A stretch of 64,000 nucleotides of DNA from Haemonchus contortus (taxonomy: Eukaryota; Nematoda; Chromadorea; Rhabditida; Trichostrongylidae): contig LS997562.1 of the NCBI GenBank assembly GCA_000469685.2, positions 15,552,275 through 15,616,274 on the forward strand, given 5' to 3'. The notes below the pieces were generated by a model, which had not been told where the DNA came from, made no database searches, and saw only the letters and a list, made by a program, of their open reading frames with translations. Of this stretch, positions 1 through 28,354 are shown in pieces; position 1 is the stretch's first letter; each line of letters opens with the position of its first letter. Both the position numbers and the translations under genes were made by a program.

Positions 1-239
1 GCTGATAATTCGATGTCGCAGAATTCATCCTACCAACAGCGAATGTGGTTTCAGCCTCAGTGCTAGTTATAAGAACCGTGTACTCGTGAGTAAACTAGGT
101 AGGGAACGTTTGAACTCCCTAAACTTATTTGTGAGTTACTCCCAGTGACTGCTGTGTTGTCGCATCGTAATATCTTGTGAGTGGTGAGTGTGACAGCGAG
201 ATGTAGAAGGTATTAGGCTGCGCGAACAAGCTGGGTTGA

Positions 240-560
240 CGATCCACATTTGAACCTCCCCTCTTGATCACGGGTGTGGGTACATTCACCCAGAACAGGA
301 TGGACGCGGCAAGACGCGCGGCGAAATTTGTAGCGATGTAACCGACTTTAGCGCCTATCATTGGGGCCCAAATTTGAAGTAGAGCTGATAGGTATGATCA
401 TCTGACCATACTAATGTACTCTATATCAAGTTTGTTCCCCAATGATAGGTGCCAAAGTCGTCCTAAAAGCCACGAATCTCGACGCGCCATTTGCCGCGTT
501 CACCAGTTCTGGGAGAATGTTCCGTACCCCCCCCCCCCCCTTCCTGGTCACAGTTCGATT
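240..560. repeat. Foldback repeat with poly-C tract
   Basis: 240-361 and about 440-560 are diverged inverted copies. Both carry AATGATAGG(C/T)GC(T/C)AAAGTC at the inner edge and a TTGCCGCGT...CAG(A/T)TTCTGGG-like block further out. A run of about 14 C residues at 529-542 lies in the right arm. Apparent peptides here come from the repeat arms and are not genes. Confidence 0.55.
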
Positions 561-1235
561 ATCTATAAGTGGTAATGTCACAACCTTGTACTTCTGAAGG
601 GTTCTTCTTAACAGCAGAACAAAAGTAACGATTGATATTCCACTTTGAAATCGGAAGTTAAAAGGTGAAATTTCTATTAACGACATTCCGCCTTTATCAA
701 GGAAAGAGGGTTAGGTACTATTGTAATAAGGTCTGGCAAGGTATCGGCTAAAACTTTTGAATTATTCTGGAAGTTTCCGTGAAAATATATAGAAGGACTG
801 CTCACTCGTCTGCGCATATCTGGAGACTAAAATATCACAGTCGCTCTCAGATCGACTCTCAGATCGAAGTACATCTTCGACATTTTTGTTTCGTGCTTTG
901 ATGGGTAGGCGTGATGCGAACTAGGCGTTCATAAAATTGCTTACAAGGGGGGTCAAGATCAAGAATTTGGGACAACTTTCAGTGCTCTTCAGCACCAGAC
1001 TGATAGTGTAAGGGAACGGCTAGGTCGTTATAGGGTCAAATAACTGTCGGATAAACAAGGAAATTGGAGCCATATGTGATATGCCCATAAAGGTGGGTAG
1101 AGTTCTTGAAAAGCGATTTCGTAAGAACTAGAGGAATTTACGAAAAATCTGGGCCTTTGTAAAACTTCCTTCAGAAAATTTTTAAACGACCTAGTAGGTT
1201 AGCGTAAGCGCATTGATATAGCTGAGGATTAGAGT
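561..1235. other. 3' flank of kinase gene, no gene seen
   Basis: AT-rich DNA downstream of the kinase stop codon on the minus strand. I see no coding exon, RNA gene or strong repeat here. Confidence 0.5.
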
Positions 1236-18344
<17,109 letters not shown>

Positions 18345-18640
18345 TGACTGCCCTCTGTTCTTTCTTCCGAGTGATCGTAAAAAAATGACCACCCACCGTT
18401 CTCTTCTCATTTATACTCTCCCTTCGGAAGATACGTCGATGTTTTGTACATTGTTGATTCACTCGCTGGTCAAATCGGTTCGTGATTTATGCCACGTCGT
18501 CCCGACCGGTTGCAAAATGATTGGAGTTTCATACAGAAACCTGTATACTAGTTAAAACGATGCAGCTAATCCAGATTCCTAGCTATTTCTGTGCATAACT
18601 CGTGCCTTGACCATCTCTCCTATAGTACTTAGACTGGTCT
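18345..18640. promoter_or_regulatory. Putative upstream region of the kinase gene
   Basis: DNA immediately 5' of the predicted kinase start codon (minus strand). I see no convincing TATA box or trans-splice acceptor. A plus-strand ORF that spans this region is antisense to the first exon and looks incidental. Confidence 0.25.
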
Positions 18641-18934
18641 CACAGGGATGGCGATTTGTGCGCAAAACTTCGGCCTCGGACGGGACTCCAACAAGTACTT
18701 TTGTTTTCCGGGCATCGTGCACTATACCACACACTACCGAGACCTCGCCTGCCTTCCTAACGGCTTACATATATGTATGTACATAGCTAGCTCCATAGCT
18801 CAAACTCCTTGTGAGACTTTCGCATCGCGTACTGCGGCGATATAACAGCAGTTAACAAAACATCGAGTCAAAACTTAGGCTAGTCTTAATTGACCCCAGT
18901 ACGTGTGGTTGATTTGAGTTTCTTTATTTTAGCG

Positions 18935-19072
18935 TAGTATGTATGTATGTATGTATGTGTGTATGTATGTATGTATGTATGTATGTATGTGTGTATGTAT
19001 GTATGTATGTATGTATGTGTGTATGTATGTATGTATGTATGTATGTATGTATGTATGTATGTATGTATGTAT
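18935..19072. repeat. (ATGT)n microsatellite
   Basis: About 34 tetranucleotide units of GTAT with three GTGT interruptions at 18957, 18989 and 19017. Open frames encoding Met-Tyr-Val-Cys repeats are not genes. Confidence 0.95.
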
Positions 19073-19079
19073 CACCTGA

Positions 19080-20870
19080 GCCCCGTCACCTCAAAGTGGT
19101 GGGATAGTGTAAACTCACTTCATGATAAGGTCACTCATTGGTGCCAGCACACCGACGTGTCGAGTGAGGCTGAAAACGGGCCGCCTCTTGCACGAGTCCA
19201 CTTCCGGCAGTGGATCTCCATGGCTAGGCGGTGTGTTGCATGTCCAAGACATCAGCATCCATGAGTGAGATTGTCCAAAAAGTACCCTCAGTCCCGTGCA
19301 GCTACCGTCCCTCCCGGCAGAGGGGACAACGGCAGAGGGGAAGAAATGTTACGGCAAGCGGTCTGCCAAGCTGTCTTCTGAACATTGCTACCATCAACGT
19401 TCGAGGTCTTGTCAGTGATTACACGGTTGATCAGTTGATTTCCGAATCAGACAAATGTGTGGTAGACTTGGCATGTGTGCAAGAAACGCTGAGATTCGAA
19501 GCAGGAACATGGCAGTGGCACACGGGTAACGAAGTCATGGTGGGAGCTGGGTCAATGAACGGTAAAGTTGGAGGAGTAGGATTCATGTCGCGCCGCATTT
19601 GACAAGGAAGATCATTTATTGTTAATTTTTTTCTAAACGGATCGCGATGCCTGTGCTTGAACTGGATGGGGTAGCACGATGAAGTTGCTGTCAGTGCATG
19701 CACCTACCGGAGCTTATGGTGATGATGCTGTAGAACAATTCTATGATGCGCTTGAAAATGGAACAAACAGGCCCCCGAAAACAACTTATATTGTGTGCGC
19801 TGGCGATTACAATGCTCACCTGGGTTGAGGAGCATCTGGAGAAATTTTTCGGGCTACAACGAATTCCAGGACGTAACAATCGAAGCACTGGCTCAGTTCT
19901 GTCAGGAAAGAGCTCGACTGTCGATGGCTAACACATACTTCCAAAAATGTCTGGCCGTCGATGGACCTAGTATCATACTACAACGACGTTCCATCAATCT
20001 GATTTCTTCCTGACGAACTGTTCACGACTTTTTCGCGACGTTGGCGTCATAGGCGAATCACACTTTACCATCGGATCAGATCATCGTGTAATTCGAGTAA
20101 CAATAACAATGAAGCTGAAAGAAGAGCGGATACGACCAGCTGCATATCACTCCACACGAATTCGATATGAGCTTTCCAAAGAAACATTGAAGACGTTAGC
20201 AGCAACTGCTCCTGGAGGATCAGGAAATGTCCATGCCAGATATGAGAGCGCTATATCCGCAATCCGAAGAAATGGGTCACAACGTGTGCAGAGTAAACCG
20301 CGTGAGCGGTTCAGTGATTTCACTCTGCAGATGTTAGCATGCGGAAGGGATTAGGGAAAATCATGACCCCTGTGACCCGTACAGTGCTCAAGAAAGTTAT
20401 AAGATACAGAGTCAAAAATACTACCGGGAATATGCTGCACGTAGAGCAAGAGAAGCGGCTGAGAAACGTCAAAAGAACAATTAATTATAAGTACTCGCCT
20501 GAAGACCACCGCTCCTGAATCCTTCACGAAAGAAGATGGCACTGTTATACGGAACCACAAGGTGAAGAAGAGCAATTCTGTACCTTATTCTAAAACTTGC
20601 TTTCTTTCAAAGTACACATAGAAGCTTATTCGTCAGAAAGTGACAATGATAGATCCGAAAAAGAAGAATGGAGAGTGCTCGAATCAGAAGTGATGCAGGC
20701 ATTGTTCAAATGGAAAGTGGAAAAACACCCGGACCAGACCGGATGCGGCCAGAACATTTGGAGTGCTGCAAGAAGTTCTCGCGAAGCCATTAGCTGATCC
20801 ATTCACAGAAATGCTTGCCTCAAGAATTATTCCGTCCTAGCTCTACTGCTTCGAGATCCATCCAGGAAAA
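19080..20870 (+). pseudogene. RTE-type LINE: endonuclease and start of RT, broken
   Basis: The plus strand encodes an apurinic-type endonuclease in pieces: LNIATINVRGLVSDYTVD and DLACVQETLRFEAGTW (19,370-19,510), KLLSVHAPTGAYGDDAVEQF and VCAGDYNAHLG (19,683-19,830), then the linker GEIFRATT and RTE-like pre-RT sequence up to a PDQT...RMRPEHLE-type block near 20,750. The N..ET..DYN motifs are those of exonuclease-endonuclease-phosphatase nucleases. Several frameshifts and the loss of the whole catalytic RT show it is dead. It belongs to a different subfamily from the fragment at 2.3 kb. Confidence 0.82.
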
Positions 20871-22341
20871 ACGTCCAAGAAATCTATTTTTCCTACATGT
20901 CTAAGAAACCGTTTTCATCGGGATCTCTGCCTTTAATGCGAACCTAGTATGATGGAAAGCTTGACGATCTAATACTAATGGACGGCATTTCATGTTGACC
21001 GAACCGTAGAACTGACCCACTACCACAACAAACAATATGATCACTCTCCATAGTTCCTCATGAGTTTTTCTAGTGAATATTTTTAATTTTGGGTAAAAAT
21101 GTATAATAGTCAAGGGACACCACTTGATTCTAACACTGGACGCCAGAGCGCAGAAAGGAGGTGTAACAGGCTCTTTTTTCTGCGCTGTAATGCTCAGAAA
21201 CATGTCCAACAAAAGAGATAATAGTTTTCCTCCCAAGCCTTTAGAGGGAAGGAGCACCGCAATTGGTACAGTAGGAATAATATTTTGGCACGCTACCGGT
21301 TGGATTTCAAAATGATATGGGTCGTTGGTCGACTGAATCTTCAATTCTATCGCCCTCCGCCAGCTTTTTGCATGAGGAAATCATCTCACCCACCTCAGGT
21401 GCGCCTCCTCTCCTGATGCTCAGGTGAAAAGTGTATACCCCCGACGGAAAAACGGTTCTCGCACCTCGCAAAACCAGTTACTCTTCCTCCAGGCTCTAGT
21501 GCTTGGTACTAGAAAAGGAAGGTGCCCCTCCCTTCCTTCCAACTAAATTTTCACCCAAACTTGAAAAATTTGTAGGTACGTATACACAATAACGTATAAT
21601 CAAAAATTTCAGTTGTAGAGAAGTGAGAAATTGGATTCGCTGGCAATTTTTTAGCGGTGGGGGGTTCGAGTACGATATCTTCTTTGTTTGTAACGGGAAA
21701 GCCTTTGACGGTGACGATGTAGTCGAAATGTTCTGCCGCCAATAAAATTCAATTGTAGCATCGAAATCCCATCCCATCGCGTTTTTTCTGATAATCACTA
21801 CATCTATCTTTTTGATGTGCTATTGATTTAATATTGTTTTGTTTGATCGAACTGATTGGTTGTTTGATTTTCGATGGTTTAACGAAAATTTAATCAGCAT
21901 TGGGAAGATTGCTCCCAATAAACTGAATGATCGTCGGTCTGGCCTCGTATCATCTGTGATAAAGAATTTCACGTCGAAATGCATTTTCAGAATAAATTCT
22001 TGCCATGAATCTTGATATATGCATGCAAGAACAGATTAATACGTGCTGGACATGCGTAACCTCAACAATGCTCCGCTTTCTATGGGTGGGGCATGTATTC
22101 AAAGAAAAGATATAAAATAAAACTAAAGTAGAGTGGACCTAAAACTAAAGTAGAATGCACTTTAATGAAAATGAAAATGTTGTGCATTCCTTCTGCTGAA
22201 GGGGTCATGTTACTATATCAAGCAACGGTTCTATATTTGAACTTTATAGACTTCCAATAATATCAAACTAAAGCACAGATGATTGAGACTAAAGCCTTTT
22301 CTGGTATGGTGATTAGGTGTCGCGACTGTGCATTGTGGTTT
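20871..22341. other. Intergenic, no recognised gene
   Basis: AT-rich sequence between the LINE and the inverted duplication. Small ORFs here show no family motif. The run ACTAAAGTAGA(G/A)TG(G/C)AC is repeated at 22122-22160. Nothing else can be supported. Confidence 0.4.
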
Positions 22342-22429
22342 AGTGTTTTATTATATTCATAGATACATAGCACTCTTTCATGAGTGTTGCTAGTAGAAAT
22401 GCGGGCTATTCTGTCATCTCATCACCTTT

Positions 22430-22640
22430 GACACCTGTAGCCCGTTGATCATCGATTTCCTGAGCAAGCTAAAGTAAGGGCTCAATTCGTCCCTGTCGTG
22501 AGCCAAGCGGTACAGTGGATCCTCATCGCTCGAACGGCACGAAACATAGCACTTTTCATAGCGAGCTTCCGTGAAGAAGTCTGACAATCGTGCTGGCGGC
22601 CGTCCTGATGTTCGTTTGACGTTTCGAGGGATCCACTCAG
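22430..22640 (-). pseudogene. RTE ORF2 C-terminal fragment (arm A)
   Basis: Minus-strand translation gives [17 protein letters not shown] followed by [13 protein letters not shown], matching the conserved C-terminal GRPP-RWSDFFT...LARDRD signature of hookworm RTE-like ORFs. Only the last about 65 codons remain. The duplicate copy is at 47,575-47,785. Confidence 0.7.
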
Positions 22641-25559
22641 TAACCGATGTTCATTGTTAGCGTTGTAACTTATCCTTTTCTGCATTCCACGAAGACCCTA
22701 TGTATTCTCTCTATCCCTGTATTGGATACAACGAAGGCTGTTCTACCATCAATAAGAAGAACCCAGGTCAGCGATTCCTATTAGGAGGAAGATAAGTCTT
22801 GCAATACACAACTTTTTGAACTTTATGTTTAATAATTTTGTGGTTATTTGTTTTGTGATTTTGTAATACAATGGTTTTTGTTAATATTTGTATTTTATTA
22901 AATTTACATTTAAAATGGCTTTGGTTTTTTCGTAGAGGAACATGTTCAATGTGTTGTAATGTCAAGGAGGAAGGCTCGGTGATTCGGTTGGTTAGGTTCT
23001 AGATTGGAATCTAGAAATTATACAGTGAATATTGTTTCATTATTCCCTCTGTCAGCTCCCATTGGCTGTTATCACTTTCTGACATGGTTTTTATTTGACC
23101 ATCACTCCATGGGACTACCATTGTTCATGACCGCTGAGACATTTTCTGACTTTTTTCCCAAATATAAATTTTGGATTTGTTTGTATCATGCTTGGAATTC
23201 ACCTTATAAAAGTTAACTATTCCAATAGTTTTGTTACGGAGTAGGAACAAGCAGCTACCGGACGATTCCAGAGAAAACTGGTGCAGTACTTCTTGATGTT
23301 GAATCACCACGCTTCGGTCAACAATGTTCCTACTCCATCGAGGATTTTATCCACGCCCAGGTCTGAAATCACCGCGCTTAGCATTTCTAGGAGTTGATCA
23401 GGAGAAAGTCGATTCTCACACTGGCATAGAGAATCTTTTGACACGTGGTATTCCGGCTTTCGCGCTCGCCCCTTTGACCTTTTTGACAGAGCTGCAAAAA
23501 CACTTCTCTAGCAATCACACAAATTTTGAGTTTCCAAGTAAGTCTTCTCTGCGACGGAACAATCGCTACGGAAGATACTCACGATTTCTTTTTATCCAAG
23601 CTTGTTTTCTTGCTAGAAGCGCTCGGAATCACCGTGCTAATCAGCAGAAGAGCCATCTGAATAATGCAACTATCACATCATTGCAGTACCTGTACAGGAT
23701 CCTCGCTACAAAATCTATACAAAACCTCGTACCAGTAATAATGGAAAAGAAAAGTAACGCGCCATTGCCGACCTTGTTACCTGTAAAGAACTAATTTTAC
23801 GAAGGAAGCGCAATAGAGAAGTATTAAGGCGGGTGGAATTGAAACAAAAACAGAATTCGATGCGATCCTTTACTCCACGACATCGTTTTCCGGCATTTTG
23901 ATATTGGAATAGATTTGACTCATTGCGTTTATCTCTTGGCTGTTGATTTTAGCCACAAAGAGCGGTGTCAAATTTACAACGAGGTTTCCGATTTATAACG
24001 AAATAGAAGTACCAGTATCAAGCGCACTCGTAGCTAGTGGGTAATGTTGCTTACTGAATGTCTTGCAAGGAGAGCTCATATAGGATATTTGCCAATTTTC
24101 TTGTTCGCCGGCTCCTTGCCCGTCGAACGTTAACATTTTCTGGAGGTTTCACTACTTTGAATTTGTACTGCACGAAGTGAGCCTTTAATTAGAAATCTTC
24201 AAACGAAAATAATAGATCGCTCGCTGGTTCCAGAAATAGATGTGAAAGAAAGGTTCATTGAAATAATAGGAGTATTGACAACGCTAGGATATCACCTACA
24301 AAATTTTCAGTAAAATCATAAAGCTGGCTGAATGGAACACAGTAACTACTGTTTTGAAAAGTGCCATAAGTTAGGTTCACCGCAAGACGTCATCATGTTC
24401 GCAGTTGGTTTTGTTCTTCCATTTTAAGTTCAAATTTCGCTGCCTGAGGAAAGATTGGCACATGATCCTCTAGCAAGGAAACAGTTTAGGAGATCGTAGC
24501 GTTCAATCAGAATGAACGTATCAAGAGTAAGGAGCGAGCCACGTTTGGTTTTATAACAACCCCCACTTCCCCGTCTTTTTGAGCACGATGTTTGTGTTAC
24601 TATATCGAGAGCAATAGAGTGGAATAAGAATGGCACCATCCATCTTCAGTGCTTGTTTCCCCTGATCAAATACAGCCTCAACCGAGAGTTCTGTGTCGAT
24701 GACAAGCTCAACGTGCCGTCCCACGATAGGATCTAACTCGCACAACTTCGAATTGTTACATTAGTCACCAGTCCTGGTCCACCTCAGAACAGCTCCTAGA
24801 TCTCAAATATAAAGTCTGCCATAAAAAGGACAAAGTCTAGGAACGTTAATGAATCCCGTCAGAGGGATGCGCAAACTGGCTGCTTCAATAGTCCGCCAGC
24901 CGGCGTGCACGAGGCAGTGCTAGGGGGGAGGAGGACGGCAGGCGGTCGGTCACCCCTCGAAAAGCTGTAAACAAGGAGAGACAAGATCAAAAACCAGTAA
25001 ACCAGTTTGTACGAGCCCCAGTAACTACTGTTTTGAAAAGTGCCATAAGTCAGGTCCACCGCAAGGCGCCATCGAGTTCGCCATTAGTTTTGTTCTTCCG
25101 TTATAAGTCCAATTTTGTCTGCGTAAGGAAGGATTAGCACGTGACCCTCTAGCAAGGAAACAGTTTAGAAAATCATAGCTTTCAATCAGAATAGACGTAT
25201 TGAGGGTAAGAGGCGAGCAACCTTTGGTTTCATAGCAACTCCCTCTTCCCCGCCTTTTTGAGCACTATACCTACATTTAATATATCGAGTAATATATGTA
25301 TATTATATATATCGATACATTTAATATATATATATATACATTTAATATATCAATAGAGTAAAATGAAAAGAACAATGATCTCCAGCGCTCGCTTTCCTTG
25401 ATCAGATCTAGCCTAAAATGAGAGTTCTCTTCAATGTCGAGCACTGCGTACGCGTCCCACGACATATCTAGCTCGTTCAACTTCAAACTGTTACATTAGC
25501 TACAAGTCCTGATCCACCTCAGAACGAACAGCTCCTAGATCTCAAGTATAAAGTTTGCC

Positions 25560-25855
25560 AGAAAAAGGCAAAGTCTTGGAACTTTTAAGAATCCCGTCAA
25601 AGGGATGCGCCCATGCATTCGACTTCCATTCAGAATCTTAGAGGAGTGTTGAAGCGTATGTGGCCTATACAACGACTTGCAGCCGATGTACATGTCAGTA
25701 CTTTTATCCTCCCAGACGTGTCTGGTATCAACTAACCTACCCCGGAGGGGTGGAAAGCCTGGTGAGTCTAGGCCGATATCGATTCGGGATCAGAACACCT
25801 GATCATGCGTGTATGAAGCGCGCCACTTGCCACTAGACCACCTCCGCTGAAGGTT
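25560..25855 (-). repeat. SINE copy in arm A
   Basis: The minus strand reads GGTGGTCTAGTGGCAAGTGG (A-box-like), then GTTCTGATCCCGAATCG in the B-box position, GTCTGGGAGGATAAAAG and the tail CGCATCCCTTTGACGGGAT. Same family as 10.5 kb and 58.5 kb. The B box has lost the GTTCGA core. Mirror copy at 44,360-44,655. Confidence 0.75.
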
Positions 25856-27904
25856 TAACAGAAAAGGAACTCAAAAAGAGAAAAGGAAGTGGAACTGGAC
25901 TATGATTTGACAATCAGGAGTGGAGGCATCGTCGAGAACACGTTATTTGAGTCCAAGCACAGTTTATATATGCCTTCGAGGGGTCACTTCCTCTCAAAAC
26001 ACAACACTATTTCATGAAATCCATTCGCATGTGAACAGCATGAAAGTGGTTGCATATGGTTAACGTCAATTATGATCACTTAGAGAAGGCCTGGGATATT
26101 AATCGGCTATTATGAGAATGCTTTGGCAATTCTCTCAGTCAAGCCATTCTGAACTTCCATCTGTTTATTTGGTCCATTTCCATTTTCCACTTTTTTGTGA
26201 ATTTTTTCCATTTTCCATTTCGTTTCCCCTAATGCAGCAAAGGAACGCTCAGACGCCCTTGAAAATAAGCTTGAATAAGGTAATCCAGCTCTTTATTTCA
26301 ACCAAGAGGGAAGGGCCAATGAACGAACAAAGAGGAACGCTCGAAAATATTCTCCGAAGGAACTCAAAGCTGGGATTCGAAAATTCATAGTACAGGTGGA
26401 AAAGAGAAACGAGCCAAATGCAGAATCTAGTAAAGTTTAGTTTCTCCAACGCCTGCTCAGCCTACGCACACACCCAAAAGTGTCCGTGTTATAACGACTA
26501 TATTGTGGCTGCACCATTCACAATGAAGTGTTGGGACGTCTACGATTAGTACGCCTTTGTTGGAGACACCAGGCGTACGAACTCGCACAACCATCCCTCT
26601 TTCTTATTACTTTTTTTCGGCCTTATGTTTCTTGAAATCCGCCGATTTTCATCCTTTTTTCTCCATTTTTACAGTATTCTGCACCGTACCTTCCACTACT
26701 TCACTTAAGCCTAGTACCTTGAAATTATCGTGAACTATGCCTTTAATAAGGAGCTGAAGCAACAAGAAATTAGGAGTACCTAACTCCATCAGTCTGAACT
26801 TCTTCATTTGTCAGGTGAAACTCGTTCATTTGGCCTATAAACACGCGACAAATCTATGCGACGTAGAACGTCAAACACCAATCGGTTTGGATCGACGACG
26901 TGTTAAGAAGTATTTGAAATGGTTGAAAGAGGTATGGTGATCCAAAAGGCGATAACTTTCCAAAACTTTTGTATATGCTTGCAGATGATGGCTGGCATGA
27001 AAGGCACGGATGAAAATCTTGAGATGACTCTCGACGATCCCATCAATAAGTATCCTTCTTGAAGGCACGGTTCACGGATTAAGGGAAGTAGTGGAAGTTT
27101 CGGTGCAGAATACTGTAAAAATGAAGAGAAAAGAGTGAAAATCGGCGGATTTCAAGAAATATAAGGCTGAAAAAAAGTAGTAAGAAAGGGAGTGCGTTGT
27201 ACGAGATCATATACCTGTAACCGTCTGGATGTCTCCAACATAGGCGTACTGATCGTTGGCGCCCTAACGACTCATTGTGAATAGCGCAGCCAGAACAAGG
27301 TCGTTATAACACGGGCACTTTTGGATGTGTACGCAGGCCGAACCAGCGTTGGAGAATCTGAACTCCACTAGATTCAGCATTCGGCTCCCTTCCTCACTTC
27401 TCAGATGTACTATGAATGTCCTTCAGAGAATATCTTCGAGCGTTTCTCTTTGTTCATTCATTGACCCTTCCCTCTTGGTTGCGATAGGAAGTTAGATTTC
27501 CTTATTAAAGGTTTTCTCAAGGGAGTCTGAGCGTCCCATTGCTACATTGGAGGAAACGAAATGGAAAAATGGAAATGGACCAGAAGGACAAATGGAACTT
27601 TAGAATGGCTTGACTGAGAGAATAACCAAAGCATTCCCATAATAGCCGATTAATATCCCAGGCCCTTTTTAGATGATCTTAATTGACGTTAGCTATATGC
27701 AACCACTTTAACGCTGTTCACATCCGAATGGTTTCCATGAAAGAGCGTTGTGTTTTGAGAGGAAGTGAGCCCTCGAAGGCATATATAAGCTGTGCTCGGA
27801 TTCAAATAATGTGTTCTCCATGGTGCCTTCACTCTTGAATGTCAAATCACCGTACAGTTCCTCTTCCTTTTCTCTTTTTGAGTTCCTCTTCTGATAAACT
27901 TATA

Positions 27905-28100
27905 GCGGAGGTAGTGGCAAGTCACTTCACACACACACGATCAGGTGTTCGGATCCCGAATCGATATCGGCCTAGACTAACCAAGCTTTCCACTTCTCCG
28001 TGGTAGGCTAACTGATACCAGACACGTCTGGGAGGATAAAAGCACTGACATGTACATCGGCTGCAAGTCGTCGTATAGGCCACATACTCTTCAACATTCT
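27905..28100 (+). repeat. Truncated SINE copy in arm A
   Basis: Plus-strand SINE head and body (GGAGGTAGTGGCAAGTC, then GTCTGGGAGGATAAAAGC), cut at its 3' end by the foldback MITE that starts at 28104. Mirror at about 42,115-42,310. Confidence 0.65.
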
Positions 28101-28103
28101 TAA

Positions 28104-28354
28104 TGGCTGCTTTCATAGTCCGCCGGGAGGCTTGCACAAGGCAGTGTTAGGGGGAAGCGGGCGGCAGACGGTCAGTCGAGGGGTTGAAAACAAAGAAGAA
28201 CAAGATCAAAAACCAAACAACCAGGGACTCATTCACATGGTTTTTGATCTTGTCTCTCCTTCTTTACAGCTCTTCGAGGGGCTGACCGACCTGCCGCAAT
28301 CCTCCCCCTAGCACTGCCTCGTGCACGGCGGCCGGCGGACTATGAAAGCAGCCA
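28104..28354. repeat. Foldback MITE with TGGCTGCTTTCATAG ends (arm A)
   Basis: Terminal inverted repeats begin TGGCTGCTTTCATAGTCCGC and end with the complement. The inner arms share AGGCAGTG(T/C)TAGGGGGA and GGTTTTTGATCTTG. It is 251 bp. Relatives: 41,861-42,111 (mirror), 49,240-49,477, and half-elements at 24,882-25,010 and 45,205-45,335. Confidence 0.85.

Noticed and set aside
18935..19072. CRISPR-like array
   Set aside because: Four-base units without spacers in a eukaryotic genome; a simple microsatellite.
18947..19264. ORF with Met-Tyr-Val-Cys repeats followed by a unique tail
   Set aside because: The N-terminal half is the ATGT microsatellite; only the downstream LINE sequence is meaningful.
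23324..23794. 156-aa ORF present identically at 46,420-46,890
   Set aside because: Conservation reflects the recent inverted duplication, not selection; the diverged third and fourth copies at 29.6-30.1 kb and 40.1-40.6 kb do not keep the frame.
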